Source of the DNA: Blautia hansenii
Lineage (GTDB): Bacteria; Bacillota; Clostridia; Lachnospirales; Lachnospiraceae
Length of the DNA: 64,000 nt
Direction: 5' to 3'
Assembly (NCBI RefSeq): GCF_013304445.1
Contig: NZ_JAAITA010000004.1
Coordinates: forward strand, 62,001-126,000
Shown piece after piece: positions 29,772 through 38,741 of this stretch. Each line of letters starts with the position of its first letter. The first letter of the stretch is position 1. Both the position numbers and the translations under genes were made by a program. The notes beneath the pieces were generated by a model that did no database searches, was not told where the DNA came from, and saw only the letters and a program-made list of their open reading frames with translations.

Positions 29772-32700
29772 TTAATCCTCCTTTTTCTTTCTGCTCTTAA
29801 AGCCGACAAAACCGAGAACGCCTGCACCAATGACACACGCTGCCGCAATTCCTCCCCAGAGGGCGGGATTGAAGTCATCGCCTGTTTTCGGGGTGTCACG
29901 CAGCTCATTGTGCATCGTGACTGTGACTGTTTCATCCACCCTTACCGTTACGCTCTGGTCGGCAGGCAGGATATAACCAGAGGAAACCTTGTCGTTTATC
30001 TCGGATACGGTATATTCGCCAATACGCAGACCCCCGATGAGAATTTCGCCGTTCTTATCGGTAGTAAAGGTCTGGTCGTACCCGTTATCCCCAATGACAC
30101 GGAAAGAGAAGCCCTCCACTTTACCGTCAGAAGAAGTCTTGACGATTTTGAGTGACCCTTTCTGTGCGGCGTTCATAAAGCCCACGCTCGCTTCATTCTC
30201 CACCATATAGGTCTTGCCGTTTTCCTCAATGGATACGGGATAGACATTTTCATCAAGCACAAAGCCTGTCGGGGCGGTCTTTTCACGGACAAAGTATTTA
30301 CCGTATCTGAGGTCGCTCATCTGGTAAACGCCCTTTTCAATTTCGCCCATCTCTCCGAGCAGCTCATCATCCTTGTCAAACTCGCCGTTTCCATTGGTAT
30401 CCGCATAAACTTCAAATACTGCACCTGTGAGCTTATTATCAGGATAATCCTCATCCACCTTTGTCAATCCGATATTGCCTGTGATGAAGTCATTGACAAG
30501 CTCGATTTCCACGATTTCATCCACCGCACCGATGGTCACATTGATTTCTTCCTCGGAGAGTACATAACCTTTCGGGCTTTCGATTTCACGGATGATCCAT
30601 GTGCCATACGGGACTTTGGCAAAAGAAAAACTGCCGTCATCTGCTGATGTGGCAGTCGCAATGGCATTTTCCTCTGTAAATTCCGTTGTGCCAGTCTGAA
30701 AGATACCGATGAGCGCACCGCCGAGGGCGTTCCCGTCCTCATCATACTTCATACCGCTGACAGAGCCGTAAATAAGGTCATTTTCAATGGCTTCGCCATC
30801 ATTGGCTGTGATGTTTACACGGGCGGTATCCTGTCCCGCATATTCAAAGTTCACAGGATATTTCGTGTCGCTGCCAATATAAGCAGCATTGGTGTTGATT
30901 TCCTGCACATAGTAATTTCCAATCGGCAGGTCGCTGATTGCCTTACCGTGACCGTCCCCGTCAAGGAAGATGACCTCAATCAGACCGTCCGCAGGGATAG
31001 TTGTGCCGTCAGCGGCGGTGAGTTCTTCTGCGGCATACAAGCCAAAGGTCACATCATAGATTTCGCCATTCATGCCAACGCCATAGGCTTCGTCCGTTTC
31101 AAGGCTCTTTACAAGGTCGATTTCCACCCGCTGACGTTCATTGTAAAAACCTGTGGCTGTTTCCGTCACTTCGATTTCCTGTCCTGCATACACAAGCTCT
31201 ACGGAATGAACTTCGTCATTTAAGACCATGCCATACGGGGCTGTGATTTCTTTCACTTCGTATTTACCCAGATACAGCTCCTTAGAGGTCGCTGTTCCAT
31301 CTGCGCCTGTGGTAACGGTATCCACAACCTCGCCCTTAGAAGCGCGGAGCGTACCATCCAGAGTATAGATGTCCTCGGCTGCGGTAATCTCATAGACCGC
31401 ACCCTCAAGACCGCTGACCGCAAAAATCGGCTGATATAATCCCTTGTCGCCTGCTACGGTAGAGAATACCTCGCCAGACTTGGACACGGTAATCGTGCCT
31501 TTCTGCGCCATGTTGGAGCGTACCACTTCAATGACCGTGATACCGCTTTCCTCCTCGGAGTTTTCCTGCACCACATCAAAATAAACAGGCTCGGAATTTA
31601 ACACATAGCCATACGGAGCCTGTACCTCCACAAGAGAATATCCCTTGCCGTATTCAAGGGTCTGCGGTGTGATAAGCTCGCCCTCTGCGGTAGTATAGAA
31701 CGTATCAATCGCCGTCACTTCGGGATAAGTGAAAGTCATGGTCACAAGGTTTCCGTCTGGGTCATAAATCTGGAAGCCCGCCCCTGCATACGGAATGGTA
31801 TTGCCTGTTTCCGCATCTTTCTTAACAATCTTGATATAGCTCTCAAAGTTGGCATTGTTGATGAGATAGCGGTAGGTCTGACCGTCAGAATTGATGAACA
31901 CATCAAATTCCTTCATCAGCTCACGCCCCTCCCATCCAGAGGTCTGGCGGACAGTATAAATGCCATACGGCATATCCTTTGTCTGGGCAAAGCCGTTCTC
32001 ATCGCAGGTCAGAATATCACGCTCGGTTTCCTTTGCGTTTTCATAGCTGCCTGCGGATTTTAAGAATACCTCAAACACCGCACCATCTTCGGGCGTTTCA
32101 ATCTGGGTATCGCCGTTGTCGGTATGCTTGATAATGGCGATATTGCCCTTGATGACCTGCTCATTCACATCATTTTTTGCGGAATTATACTCTATGGTGT
32201 AAAGCTGCGACTCTGCGCCAACATGGTGGCTTTCGGTATCCAGAAGATAGCCCTCGGACGGGCTGATTTCACGGATGCTCCAGTCATCGCCGCATACATA
32301 ATACTTGGTCGTGAACTGACCGTTTTCATCTGTCGTATAAGTGTCGATCAGCTCCTCGCCTTTGTAGATGCCGTAAACCGCACCTGCAAGGGAAGCGTCG
32401 CCCTGCGGTGTGCCGCCCGTTTCCACATCGCTCTTAGTCACAGTCACATTGAATTTCTTTAAGATATTGGTAAAGCTGCGGCTTGTGACCTTGTTCCATT
32501 CAATCGGGGCAGTCTGGGAGTCGGGAACCACATAACGGACTGCCGTATCCACCTCCTCAAGCACATACGGGGCATTGCCGCTAATCAGGACATTCTCAAA
32601 CTTCGCCACGCCATTTGCATCGGTTACAGCGTATTCATCCACCGCCAAACCGCTTAGGGAAGTGCCGTAAAGGTGGAACTTCACGCCCTCCACCAGATTG

Positions 32701-33920
32701 TCCTCGGAAGTTTTCACAACCTCAAGGCTTCCACGCTTCAAGGTATTGCTGAACGTAACAGTAGAGGTTTTTCCCCCGATAATCGTCACGGTCTGGGTCT
32801 GCTGCGGCTCATAGCGGTCAATGGACTGCTCCGTTACGGTATAAGTGCCGGGGAATAAGCCCTCTACAGAGATGTTACCATTGGCGTCAGTTTTCACGGT
32901 CTTATTGAAGTTGTCGCCTTTGATCGTGAACTGGATACCCTCAACGACGCCGTCCTCGGATGTCTTTTTGAGGGCAATCGTGCCTGTCGGCGTTTCGATA
33001 TTGATATACGCTGCCACAGTATCAGCGTTTTCCACACCCGTAATCAAGTCCTGCAGGTTCGGGTCGCCGTATGCGATCAGCTTTGCGCTGCTGCTGACTG
33101 TCGGCACGTTGTTCCTTGTTGCCGTGATACGGACGGAGCCGCTGACTGCTTTTTCGGATGTGATGGTCAGCTTATTGCCAGACTTTGATACCGTCACGCT
33201 GCTGTCGGAGCTTGTAAAGGTATAATCCGATAAAACACCATTGCTGTCTGTCAGCGTGATGCTGTATTTTCCGTCTTTATAGGCAAGCTCCTTTGTGATG
33301 TCCTTTTTACCGCCCGACATAAAACTCGGAATGGTATTGTGGGCTGTCAGCATGGAAACAATCTGGTCATACGCTGCCTTTGCTCCGCTGTTAGGATAAT
33401 TCGAGCCAAAGTTTACATCATAAATCTTATTGCTAACCTTCTTATATGAACCTGTGGCTTCACGGCAGCCCGTGACAAACTCCCATACAAGGGTCTGTGT
33501 GGCAAGCCACTTCTCATCATCGCTGCCTGTCAGGTTGCTCTTGTTGCCCTGATACCCATAGAGCAGGGCAAGCCCAACCGCCTTTTTCTGGTTGGCAGAA
33601 AGAGCGTTCCATGTGTCGGAAGATGCCTTTTTCAAAGTATTTCCTGTTTTTAAAGGTACACCTGGCTGGATACAGAACCCTGTTTCCCCATCGATAAACA
33701 TACGATAGTGATAATGTCCTGTACCGCCTGCGGTGTAGCCGTTAAAGGTATCGCTTGAATTATATCGGATGGCATTTCCATTGCTGTCATAAGCAAAGTT
33801 AAAGGAAATCGTACCAATATCACCTGCTGCAAACGCTGTCGTCGCAGGTATCACGGACAATGCCGTGACCGCCGCCAAAGCAAAGGCGGCAGCTTTCTTG
33901 AATAATTTACGAATTTTCAT
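29772..33920 (-). CDS. Giant thioester/CnaB (SpaA-type) surface adhesin
   Basis: A 1382-residue cell-wall protein. Residues 1-32 are a signal peptide (FALAAVTALSVIPATTAFAA). Residues about 33-190 are a thioester (TQXA) domain: Cys83 in CIQPG and Gln142 in ATQTLVWE are the expected cross-link pair. A Big2-like segment (SSDSSVTVSKSGNKLTITSE) follows, then about ten CnaB/SpaA repeats, each opening with a K-containing strand (GTIALKK, GSLEVVK, GNIAIIK, GSLKIVK) and closing with a Y-x-V-x-E type strand. The end has TPKTGDD, a hydrophobic helix and KSRKKKED, an LPxTG-like sorting signal with Thr for Leu. It would bind host or partner-cell surfaces covalently. No sortase gene is visible nearby. Confidence 0.93.
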   Translation of the reverse strand: MKIRKLFKKAAAFALAAVTALSVIPATTAFAAGDIGTISFNFAYDSNGNAIRYNSSDTFNGYTAGGTGHYHYRMFIDGETGFCIQPGVPLKTGNTLKKASSDTWNALSANQKKAVGLALLYGYQGNKSNLTGSDDEKWLATQTLVWEFVTGCREATGSYKKVSNKIYDVNFGSNYPNSGAKAAYDQIVSMLTAHNTIPSFMSGGKKDITKELAYKDGKYSITLTDSNGVLSDYTFTSSDSSVTVSKSGNKLTITSEKAVSGSVRITATRNNVPTVSSSAKLIAYGDPNLQDLITGVENADTVAAYINIETPTGTIALKKTSEDGVVEGIQFTIKGDNFNKTVKTDANGNISVEGLFPGTYTVTEQSIDRYEPQQTQTVTIIGGKTSTVTFSNTLKRGSLEVVKTSEDNLVEGVKFHLYGTSLSGLAVDEYAVTDANGVAKFENVLISGNAPYVLEEVDTAVRYVVPDSQTAPIEWNKVTSRSFTNILKKFNVTVTKSDVETGGTPQGDASLAGAVYGIYKGEELIDTYTTDENGQFTTKYYVCGDDWSIREISPSEGYLLDTESHHVGAESQLYTIEYNSAKNDVNEQVIKGNIAIIKHTDNGDTQIETPEDGAVFEVFLKSAGSYENAKETERDILTCDENGFAQTKDMPYGIYTVRQTSGWEGRELMKEFDVFINSDGQTYRYLINNANFESYIKIVKKDAETGNTIPYAGAGFQIYDPDGNLVTMTFTYPEVTAIDTFYTTAEGELITPQTLEYGKGYSLVEVQAPYGYVLNSEPVYFDVVQENSEEESGITVIEVVRSNMAQKGTITVSKSGEVFSTVAGDKGLYQPIFAVSGLEGAVYEITAAEDIYTLDGTLRASKGEVVDTVTTGADGTATSKELYLGKYEVKEITAPYGMVLNDEVHSVELVYAGQEIEVTETATGFYNERQRVEIDLVKSLETDEAYGVGMNGEIYDVTFGLYAAEELTAADGTTIPADGLIEVIFLDGDGHGKAISDLPIGNYYVQEINTNAAYIGSDTKYPVNFEYAGQDTARVNITANDGEAIENDLIYGSVSGMKYDEDGNALGGALIGIFQTGTTEFTEENAIATATSADDGSFSFAKVPYGTWIIREIESPKGYVLSEEEINVTIGAVDEIVEIELVNDFITGNIGLTKVDEDYPDNKLTGAVFEVYADTNGNGEFDKDDELLGEMGEIEKGVYQMSDLRYGKYFVREKTAPTGFVLDENVYPVSIEENGKTYMVENEASVGFMNAAQKGSLKIVKTSSDGKVEGFSFRVIGDNGYDQTFTTDKNGEILIGGLRIGEYTVSEINDKVSSGYILPADQSVTVRVDETVTVTMHNELRDTPKTGDDFNPALWGGIAAACVIGAGVLGFVGFKSRKKKED

Positions 33921-33962
33921 CGTTACCTCCTGTTAGATTTGTGATTGGATTGCCTTACTGCC

Positions 33963-33992
33963 CGAAAAAAGCTGCCCCTTACGGACAGCTTA
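33963..33992 (-). terminator. Terminator after parB
   Basis: On the minus strand AAGCTGTCCGTAAGGGGCAGCTT is followed by TTTT. It separates the parAB unit from the adhesin gene. Confidence 0.7.
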
Positions 33993-34107
33993 AATACTTT
34001 CTTTTCTCGGATAGTTACTGGCAGTATCAAGGGGGAGAGGTGTGGAGAGGGGGAGCCGAAAAAAACGGCTATCCTTCAAAGGGCAGACTTCTCCCTCGGT
34101 GTGTGGC

Positions 34108-35055
34108 TTACCTTTCGTGAGCCTTGTTCCGCTGTAAATGGCGGTTATAAAACTCCAACGCCTTTACAACAAAATCCGTTTCCTGCCCTCTGGGGATTGA
34201 CTTTGGTATGAGCTTGGTTATCCTTTCATCACGGAACACAGGCTTTTCCCTCTGGTTGGGCTTTTCCTCCTCCATGATAGAGCTGATAACCTCGTCCGTC
34301 AGCTTTCCCTCCTGCATAAACTTCTTCATTTTGATAGCCTGTGCAAGTGACGGGGTGGCATCGTTATAGCTCATGGCTTCAAGCAGGGTGTACTGCTGTC
34401 CCTCGGAGAGATAAGAAATCTCCACCGCAGGACGGAAAGCAATCTGCCTGTCATCAACCATCTGCAAAATTTCGGGTACAAGCTCGGTTAGACGGATATA
34501 GCGAAAAATTTGATTTTTACTTTCTCCTACTTTCTCGGCAAGTTCATCACTTGAAGTCGCAAACTCTAAATTATTTCCCATTGGGGAATAATTACCTTTG
34601 ACGGGTCTGCCTGCTTGCCGCTTCATCGCTTCAAGCCGCATCTTATACGCAAAGGCTTTCTCACTTGGCAGAATAACGGAGCGTTGCAGGTTGCTCTCCA
34701 CCATGACAATAATCGCTTCGTCACGGGTCAGCTCCTTAACCTCGCATTTCAGCGTTTCAAGCCCTGCAAGCTCGCAAGCCTTTTTTCGTCTGTGACCGCT
34801 GATAAGCTCATACCGCCCGTCCTCTTTGAGCCGTACTGTCGCAGGGGTCATTACGCCGTTTCTTCTGATACTGTCAACAAGTTGTTCCATATCTTCGTCC
34901 ATGAAAACCTTGAACGGGTGGTCTGGGAACTCGTCAATCTCTGAAATGGGAATGTCCCTTATTTTGCTTAACGCTGCTTCTGCACGGCTCTCATCCGTTT
35001 CAAACAGGTCATCGTATGCGGTCAGCTCGATTTTGCTTTCTCTGCCTTTCGCCAA
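34108..35055 (-). CDS. parB: ParB-family partition protein
   Basis: A 315-residue ParB/Spo0J-like DNA-binding protein: ParB nuclease-like N-terminus (ISEIDEFPDHPFKVFMDEDM, ELISGHRRKKACELAGL) then a helix-turn-helix (SSDELAEKVGESKNQIFRYI). The start is TTG 35055: AGGAGG lies nine bases before it, while the frame extended to ATG 35085 has none. It overlaps the end of parA by 47 bases. Together with ParA it would stabilise the excised or replicating ICE circle. Confidence 0.9.
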   Translation of the reverse strand: MAKGRESKIELTAYDDLFETDESRAEAALSKIRDIPISEIDEFPDHPFKVFMDEDMEQLVDSIRRNGVMTPATVRLKEDGRYELISGHRRKKACELAGLETLKCEVKELTRDEAIIVMVESNLQRSVILPSEKAFAYKMRLEAMKRQAGRPVKGNYSPMGNNLEFATSSDELAEKVGESKNQIFRYIRLTELVPEILQMVDDRQIAFRPAVEISYLSEGQQYTLLEAMSYNDATPSLAQAIKMKKFMQEGKLTDEVISSIMEEEKPNQREKPVFRDERITKLIPKSIPRGQETDFVVKALEFYNRHLQRNKAHER

Positions 35056-35836
35056 TCTCTGCCACCTCCTTTGCGAACTGGTCATAGGCTGCGGCTACCT
35101 TTCCGCTTTTATCATAGGCAAAAATGCTCTTGCCCTCTGCGGTAGCTTCCACCGCACGGATGGAATGGGGTATCTCGGCGTCAAAGACCCTGATTTTCTG
35201 TCCGTATGCACTCTTTACCGTTGCGGTAATCTCCTTAGAGATGTTCGTGCGGGGCATTACCATCGTCATTAAGATACCGTCAATTCGCAGCTTGGGATTG
35301 ATCTGCCGCCTGACCTTTGATACGGAGCGAAGCAAAAGCTCCAGACCTTTTGCAGAAAGATAGTGGGGCTGTGTTGGGATAACCACGCTGTCAGCCGCCG
35401 CCAATGCGTTAATCGTAATCATACCGAGGGATGGCATACAGTCAATAAGCACATAATCGTAATTCTTTTTGACCTCATTCACATAGGCTTTCAAAACACT
35501 TTCACGGCTCATGGCATTGATTAGCCTTACCTCAAGACCCGACAGCTCAATATTGGACGGGAGCAGGTCAACGCCCTCGCTGTGGTGGATAATCCCGCCA
35601 GAAGCATCAAAGGATTTATCGTCTATGATGTTCTGCATCACAGTAGAGATAGTAATGGGTATATCATCTGGTCGGTTATAGCCCAGAGCCATTGTGAGAT
35701 TTGCCTGTGCATCGGCATCGATCAACAATACCTTAGAGCCTTGCTTCGCCAGACCAACACCTAGATTGACCGCTGTGGTCGTCTTTCCGACACCGCCTTT
35801 CTGGTTTGTCAGAGCAATCACTTTGCAATTTGACAT
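35009..35836 (-). CDS. parA: ParA-family partition ATPase
   Basis: A 275-residue Walker-type ATPase beginning MSNCKVIALTNQKGGVGKTT, with the deviant Walker A KGGVGKTT, LLIDADAQANLTM (Walker A' and switch) and VLIDCMPSLGMITINAL. AGGAGGACGCACC precedes ATG 35836. ParA forms nucleoid-associated gradients that move ParB-bound DNA. It is the first gene of the parAB pair, and two TACATAGCC hairpins lie upstream. Confidence 0.93.
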   Translation of the reverse strand: MSNCKVIALTNQKGGVGKTTTAVNLGVGLAKQGSKVLLIDADAQANLTMALGYNRPDDIPITISTVMQNIIDDKSFDASGGIIHHSEGVDLLPSNIELSGLEVRLINAMSRESVLKAYVNEVKKNYDYVLIDCMPSLGMITINALAAADSVVIPTQPHYLSAKGLELLLRSVSKVRRQINPKLRIDGILMTMVMPRTNISKEITATVKSAYGQKIRVFDAEIPHSIRAVEATAEGKSIFAYDKSGKVAAAYDQFAKEVAEIGERQRKQNRADRIR

Positions 35837-35863
35837 AGGTGCGTCCTCCTTTCGCATAGATTT

Positions 35864-35889
35864 AGCCACTTTGTCAAGGTGGCTATGTA
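35864..35889 (-). repeat. TACATAGCC-type hairpin upstream of parA
   Basis: On the minus strand TACATAGCCAC-cttgacaaa-GTGGCT, 28 bases before the parA start. No T-run. One of four such hairpins in the ICE. Confidence 0.5.
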
Positions 35890-35993
35890 AAAACAGTACC
35901 AGAGAACGCAGCTCGATTAACATCTCGCTGACCGTGACAGTCGCCAAATGGAAATGCAAGCATTTCCGCTTGGCTCGTTGTGATACGCAAAAA

Positions 35994-36026
35994 AGCCGAC
36001 TGGCTGTTACACCAATCGGCTATGTA
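35994..36026 (-). terminator. TACATAGCC-type terminator between 36037 gene and parA
   Basis: On the minus strand TACATAGCCGATTGGTGTAA runs into GCCAGTCGGCT and then T6. A good intrinsic terminator in form, sharing the TACATAGCC lead with the other three hairpins. Confidence 0.65.
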
Positions 36027-36036
36027 GAAAGTTACT

Positions 36037-36369
36037 TTATTTAGTTTTAGAATTTTCATACAAGGTTTGCCGTATCTGTTCCATATTCCATTTTTGAGGG
36101 AACAGGACTGCCATGATACGGAACGCATCATATAATCCCGCTACATACGAACAATTAGAATAATCTATGTTCTGGCTATCCCTGCAATCTAAAAGTTGGT
36201 CACATACCTGCCGTTGCTTTTCTGTCAAATCAAGTTGGATATAGCTTTCTTCAGCAGAGCTTTCATCTTGACTTTCTTTCTGAAAATCCATATCTGACTG
36301 TAAAAGCTGATATACAGAGTTCTCTTTCAGATTTTCCAACGCCAATGTTAATATCTTCTCAAACTCCAT
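36037..36369 (-). CDS. Hypothetical ICE protein
   Basis: A 110-residue protein starting MEFEKILTLALENLKENSVY. The second half (LTEKQRQVCDQLLDCRDSQN, SYVAGLYDAFRIMAVLFPQK) is helical and recalls the short DUF6809-type proteins of Lachnospiraceae, but I am not sure. GGGGAGG precedes ATG 36369, which overlaps the end of the gene before it by the ribosome site. Function unknown. Confidence 0.68.
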   Translation of the reverse strand: MEFEKILTLALENLKENSVYQLLQSDMDFQKESQDESSAEESYIQLDLTEKQRQVCDQLLDCRDSQNIDYSNCSYVAGLYDAFRIMAVLFPQKWNMEQIRQTLYENSKTK

Positions 36370-36370
36370 A

Positions 36371-36592
36371 TCATATAACCTCCCCACAGCTTATCACAAC
36401 CTTTAATTTTTTAATTGGGGCGTTACTGATTTTAAAGATAAGTTCGTCAACAGGGTCGGTGTATCTGCCTTGCTGTATGAGCTGATTTTTCAGTTCAACA
36501 AGGCTAAGTAGCAGGATTGTCTTTTCTTTACTATCTACATACAAATGATTAAGTTTCTCCCTTATAATCTCCACCGTCCTTTTTTCTTTCAT
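36371..36592 (-). CDS. Hypothetical ICE protein at the element edge
   Basis: A 73-residue protein (MKEKRTVEIIREKLNHLYVD) of mixed helix and strand, ending LKVVISCGEVI. No ribosome site is visible before ATG 36592, so the start is uncertain. It is directly upstream of the 36037 gene and the last coding region of the ICE before rlmD. No family recognised. Confidence 0.55.
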   Translation of the reverse strand: MKEKRTVEIIREKLNHLYVDSKEKTILLLSLVELKNQLIQQGRYTDPVDELIFKISNAPIKKLKVVISCGEVI

Positions 36593-36896
36593 TATATAAA
36601 AAAGCGGCAATCGGCTCAAATATGCAAAATCGGGTAAAAAATAAGCGTACCACTATCTCTAATGATACGCTTATCCTGTTCGATTTCTAAATGTCTGTCG
36701 CCTGCACTTTAGTAACAGGGTGTACACTACATAGATAAGTGACACCTAAAAACCCTTTAATTTCCGTTTGTGTTCCCACACCCGATATCAACAACCACCG
36801 AAACGTCAAAATAATTTTTGAGGTGTTTATTACGGCTATTTTTACCCTCTGGAGAGAACACGAAATGTTTCGCAAAGTGCCTAAAATAAAGGATTT
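36593..36896. other. ICE-chromosome junction region, no gene seen
   Basis: About 300 bases without a convincing gene. It holds a hairpin with T-run on the minus strand (36635-36674) and AT-rich DNA up to the rlmD stop. The right end of the ICE must lie here or in the last codons of rlmD. Without the other end of the ICE no core repeat can be defined. Confidence 0.55.
36635..36674 (-). terminator. Terminator between rlmD and the ICE genes
   Basis: ATAAGCGTA (36641-36649) and TACGCTTAT (36666-36674) form a 9-bp stem; on the minus strand a T-run follows. It would stop rlmD transcripts from entering the ICE. Confidence 0.7.
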
Positions 36897-38291
36897 CTAC
36901 GAGTTTTTCTTTTGTATCAACACAATAGTCTCCACATGTACGGTCTGACAAAACTGATCCACACAGCACACCTTCTCCACCCGGTAGCCCCGTCCCAGAA
37001 ACATCTCCAAGTCCCTTGCCAGACTGGTGGGCTTACAGGAAATATAAACCAGTTTATCCACCCCATAATCAATAATTTTAGGCAGCGCCTTTGGATGAAT
37101 CCCGTCCCTTGGCGGATCCAGTACAATAAAATCCGGTCTCTCTTCTATCTCATCCAGCACCTTCAGCACATCCCCTGCAAGAAACCGGCAGTTTTCAATC
37201 CCGTTTCGCTTTGCATTTTCTTTTGCTGCTACAACGGCCTCTTCCACAATTTCCACTCCGATGACTTCCTTTGCCACAGAAGCCAGAATCTGGGAAATGG
37301 TTCCCGTGCCGCTGTAAAGGTCAAACACCGTCATATCCTTTGTATTTCCAATGTATTCCCTGGCCGTCTCATAGAGCACCTCTGCCCCATAAGAATTGGG
37401 CTGGAAAAAAGAAAACGGCGTAATCTTAAACTTCAGTCCCAGAATTTCCTCATAAAAATAATCTTTTCCGTAAAGAATCCTGGTTTCATCACTTTTCACC
37501 ACATCGGAGAGAGCATCATTGACAATATGCAGAAATCCCACGATTTCGCCTTCCAATTTCAGATTCAAAAGCCTTTCTTTCAGCTCTCCAAAGTCTGTCT
37601 GCTCCTGACTGGTTGTCACCAGATTCACCAGAATCTCTCCTGTGGTATTCCCTCTTCTCAAAAGCAAATGCCGCAGGAATCCCGTATGCTGCATTTTGTG
37701 ATAATATGCATATCCCTGTTCCCTGCAGTATTCCAGCACACAGGTGAGAATTTTTGTCATATCCTCATGCACCAGCTTACAGTCACAGGCATTTAATACA
37801 TCATAAGTACTTCCTTTTTTATGAAGTCCCAGAGAAAGCGGTCCGTCCTTATATTCATCGCCGAAAGAAAACTCCATTTTATTGCGGTAAGCAAATTCCT
37901 GGGGACTTCCCTTGATTCCCTCAAATGTATAGTCCGCATTTCCGTGCTCGTCAACCTGTCCGCTCTGTATCACCGCCGTATCTATGAGTTTTTTTATCTG
38001 CTCAGCCTTCATCTGCAGCTGATGCTCATAAGACATGGTCTGATACATACAGCCGCCGCAGGCCGGAAAAATACTGCATACCGGTTCTCTGGTTTCCAGA
38101 GGTGATTTTTCCAGTACTTCCAGGAGCCTTCCCTCCAGGCGGGTGCCTTTCTTTTTATTAATCTGAAATCGTATCTTCTGTCCCGGCATACCATTTTTGA
38201 CAATTACGGTTCTGTCCCCTATCTGCACCCTTCCTTTATTTGGAAAATCCACTTTCTCGATAATTCCCTCGTATATTTCGCCTTTCTTCAC
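36897..38291 (-). CDS. rlmD: 23S rRNA (uracil-5-)-methyltransferase RlmD/RumA-like
   Basis: A 464-residue class I SAM methyltransferase that makes m5U in 23S rRNA. The N-terminal TRAM domain (residues 1-60) is followed by an iron-sulfur cysteine set (CSIFPACGGCMYQ and a later Cys), the SAM-binding VFDLYSGTGTISQILA, and FIVLDPPRDGIHPKAL with the catalytic region YISCKPTSLARDL. The C-terminus ends VHVETIVLIQKKNS. In Firmicutes the 3' end of rumA genes is a known ICE integration site. Here the ICE starts right after the stop codon and the protein end looks normal, so the target was regenerated. Confidence 0.92.
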   Translation of the reverse strand: MKKGEIYEGIIEKVDFPNKGRVQIGDRTVIVKNGMPGQKIRFQINKKKGTRLEGRLLEVLEKSPLETREPVCSIFPACGGCMYQTMSYEHQLQMKAEQIKKLIDTAVIQSGQVDEHGNADYTFEGIKGSPQEFAYRNKMEFSFGDEYKDGPLSLGLHKKGSTYDVLNACDCKLVHEDMTKILTCVLEYCREQGYAYYHKMQHTGFLRHLLLRRGNTTGEILVNLVTTSQEQTDFGELKERLLNLKLEGEIVGFLHIVNDALSDVVKSDETRILYGKDYFYEEILGLKFKITPFSFFQPNSYGAEVLYETAREYIGNTKDMTVFDLYSGTGTISQILASVAKEVIGVEIVEEAVVAAKENAKRNGIENCRFLAGDVLKVLDEIEERPDFIVLDPPRDGIHPKALPKIIDYGVDKLVYISCKPTSLARDLEMFLGRGYRVEKVCCVDQFCQTVHVETIVLIQKKNS

Positions 38292-38371
38292 ACTGCTCTC
38301 CTTTTCACTCTTATTCTGCTTTACAGAAAAAGAAACTCCGGTTCCCCGAAGTTCCTATTCCCTTTAAGTCT

Positions 38372-38599
38372 TTACTTTTCCTCGTCGTCCTCGTCTTCAA
38401 AGTAGTCGTCGAAGTCATCGTCGAAATCCTCTTCAAAATCTTCCAGATAATCCGGAGTAAAGAAACGGTAAACAGCATATGCGATTCCGGCAACGGCTGC
38501 AACTGCACCGATAATCGCCAGTACCCACAATACGGTATTTTTATTTTTTTCTTCCTCTTTTTTCTGCAATGCGGTAATTAAATCCTCAATACGATTCAT
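38372..38599 (-). CDS. Small acidic single-pass membrane protein
   Basis: A 75-residue protein, MNRIEDLITALQKKEEEKNK, with a membrane helix (VLWVLAIIGAVAAVAGIAYA) and a C-terminal tail that is almost all Asp and Glu (EDFEEDFDDDFDDYFEDEDD). Start ATG 38599 follows GGAAGGTGC. Such proteins are common in Lachnospiraceae near pcrA/rlmD and have no known role; the tail could bind cations or basic proteins. Confidence 0.75.
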   Translation of the reverse strand: MNRIEDLITALQKKEEEKNKNTVLWVLAIIGAVAAVAGIAYAVYRFFTPDYLEDFEEDFDDDFDDYFEDEDDEEK

Positions 38600-38741
38600 A
38601 GTCTGCACCTTCCTCTCTGCTGAAATTGTCTGTAACGCATTTCTGAAATTATATTATTCTGAACTTTATTTCTGTAGATATTATACCACCGTACTTTGAA
38701 TTTTACTATCCCTTCTTGAAATTTTCAAGATATTTTCACAA

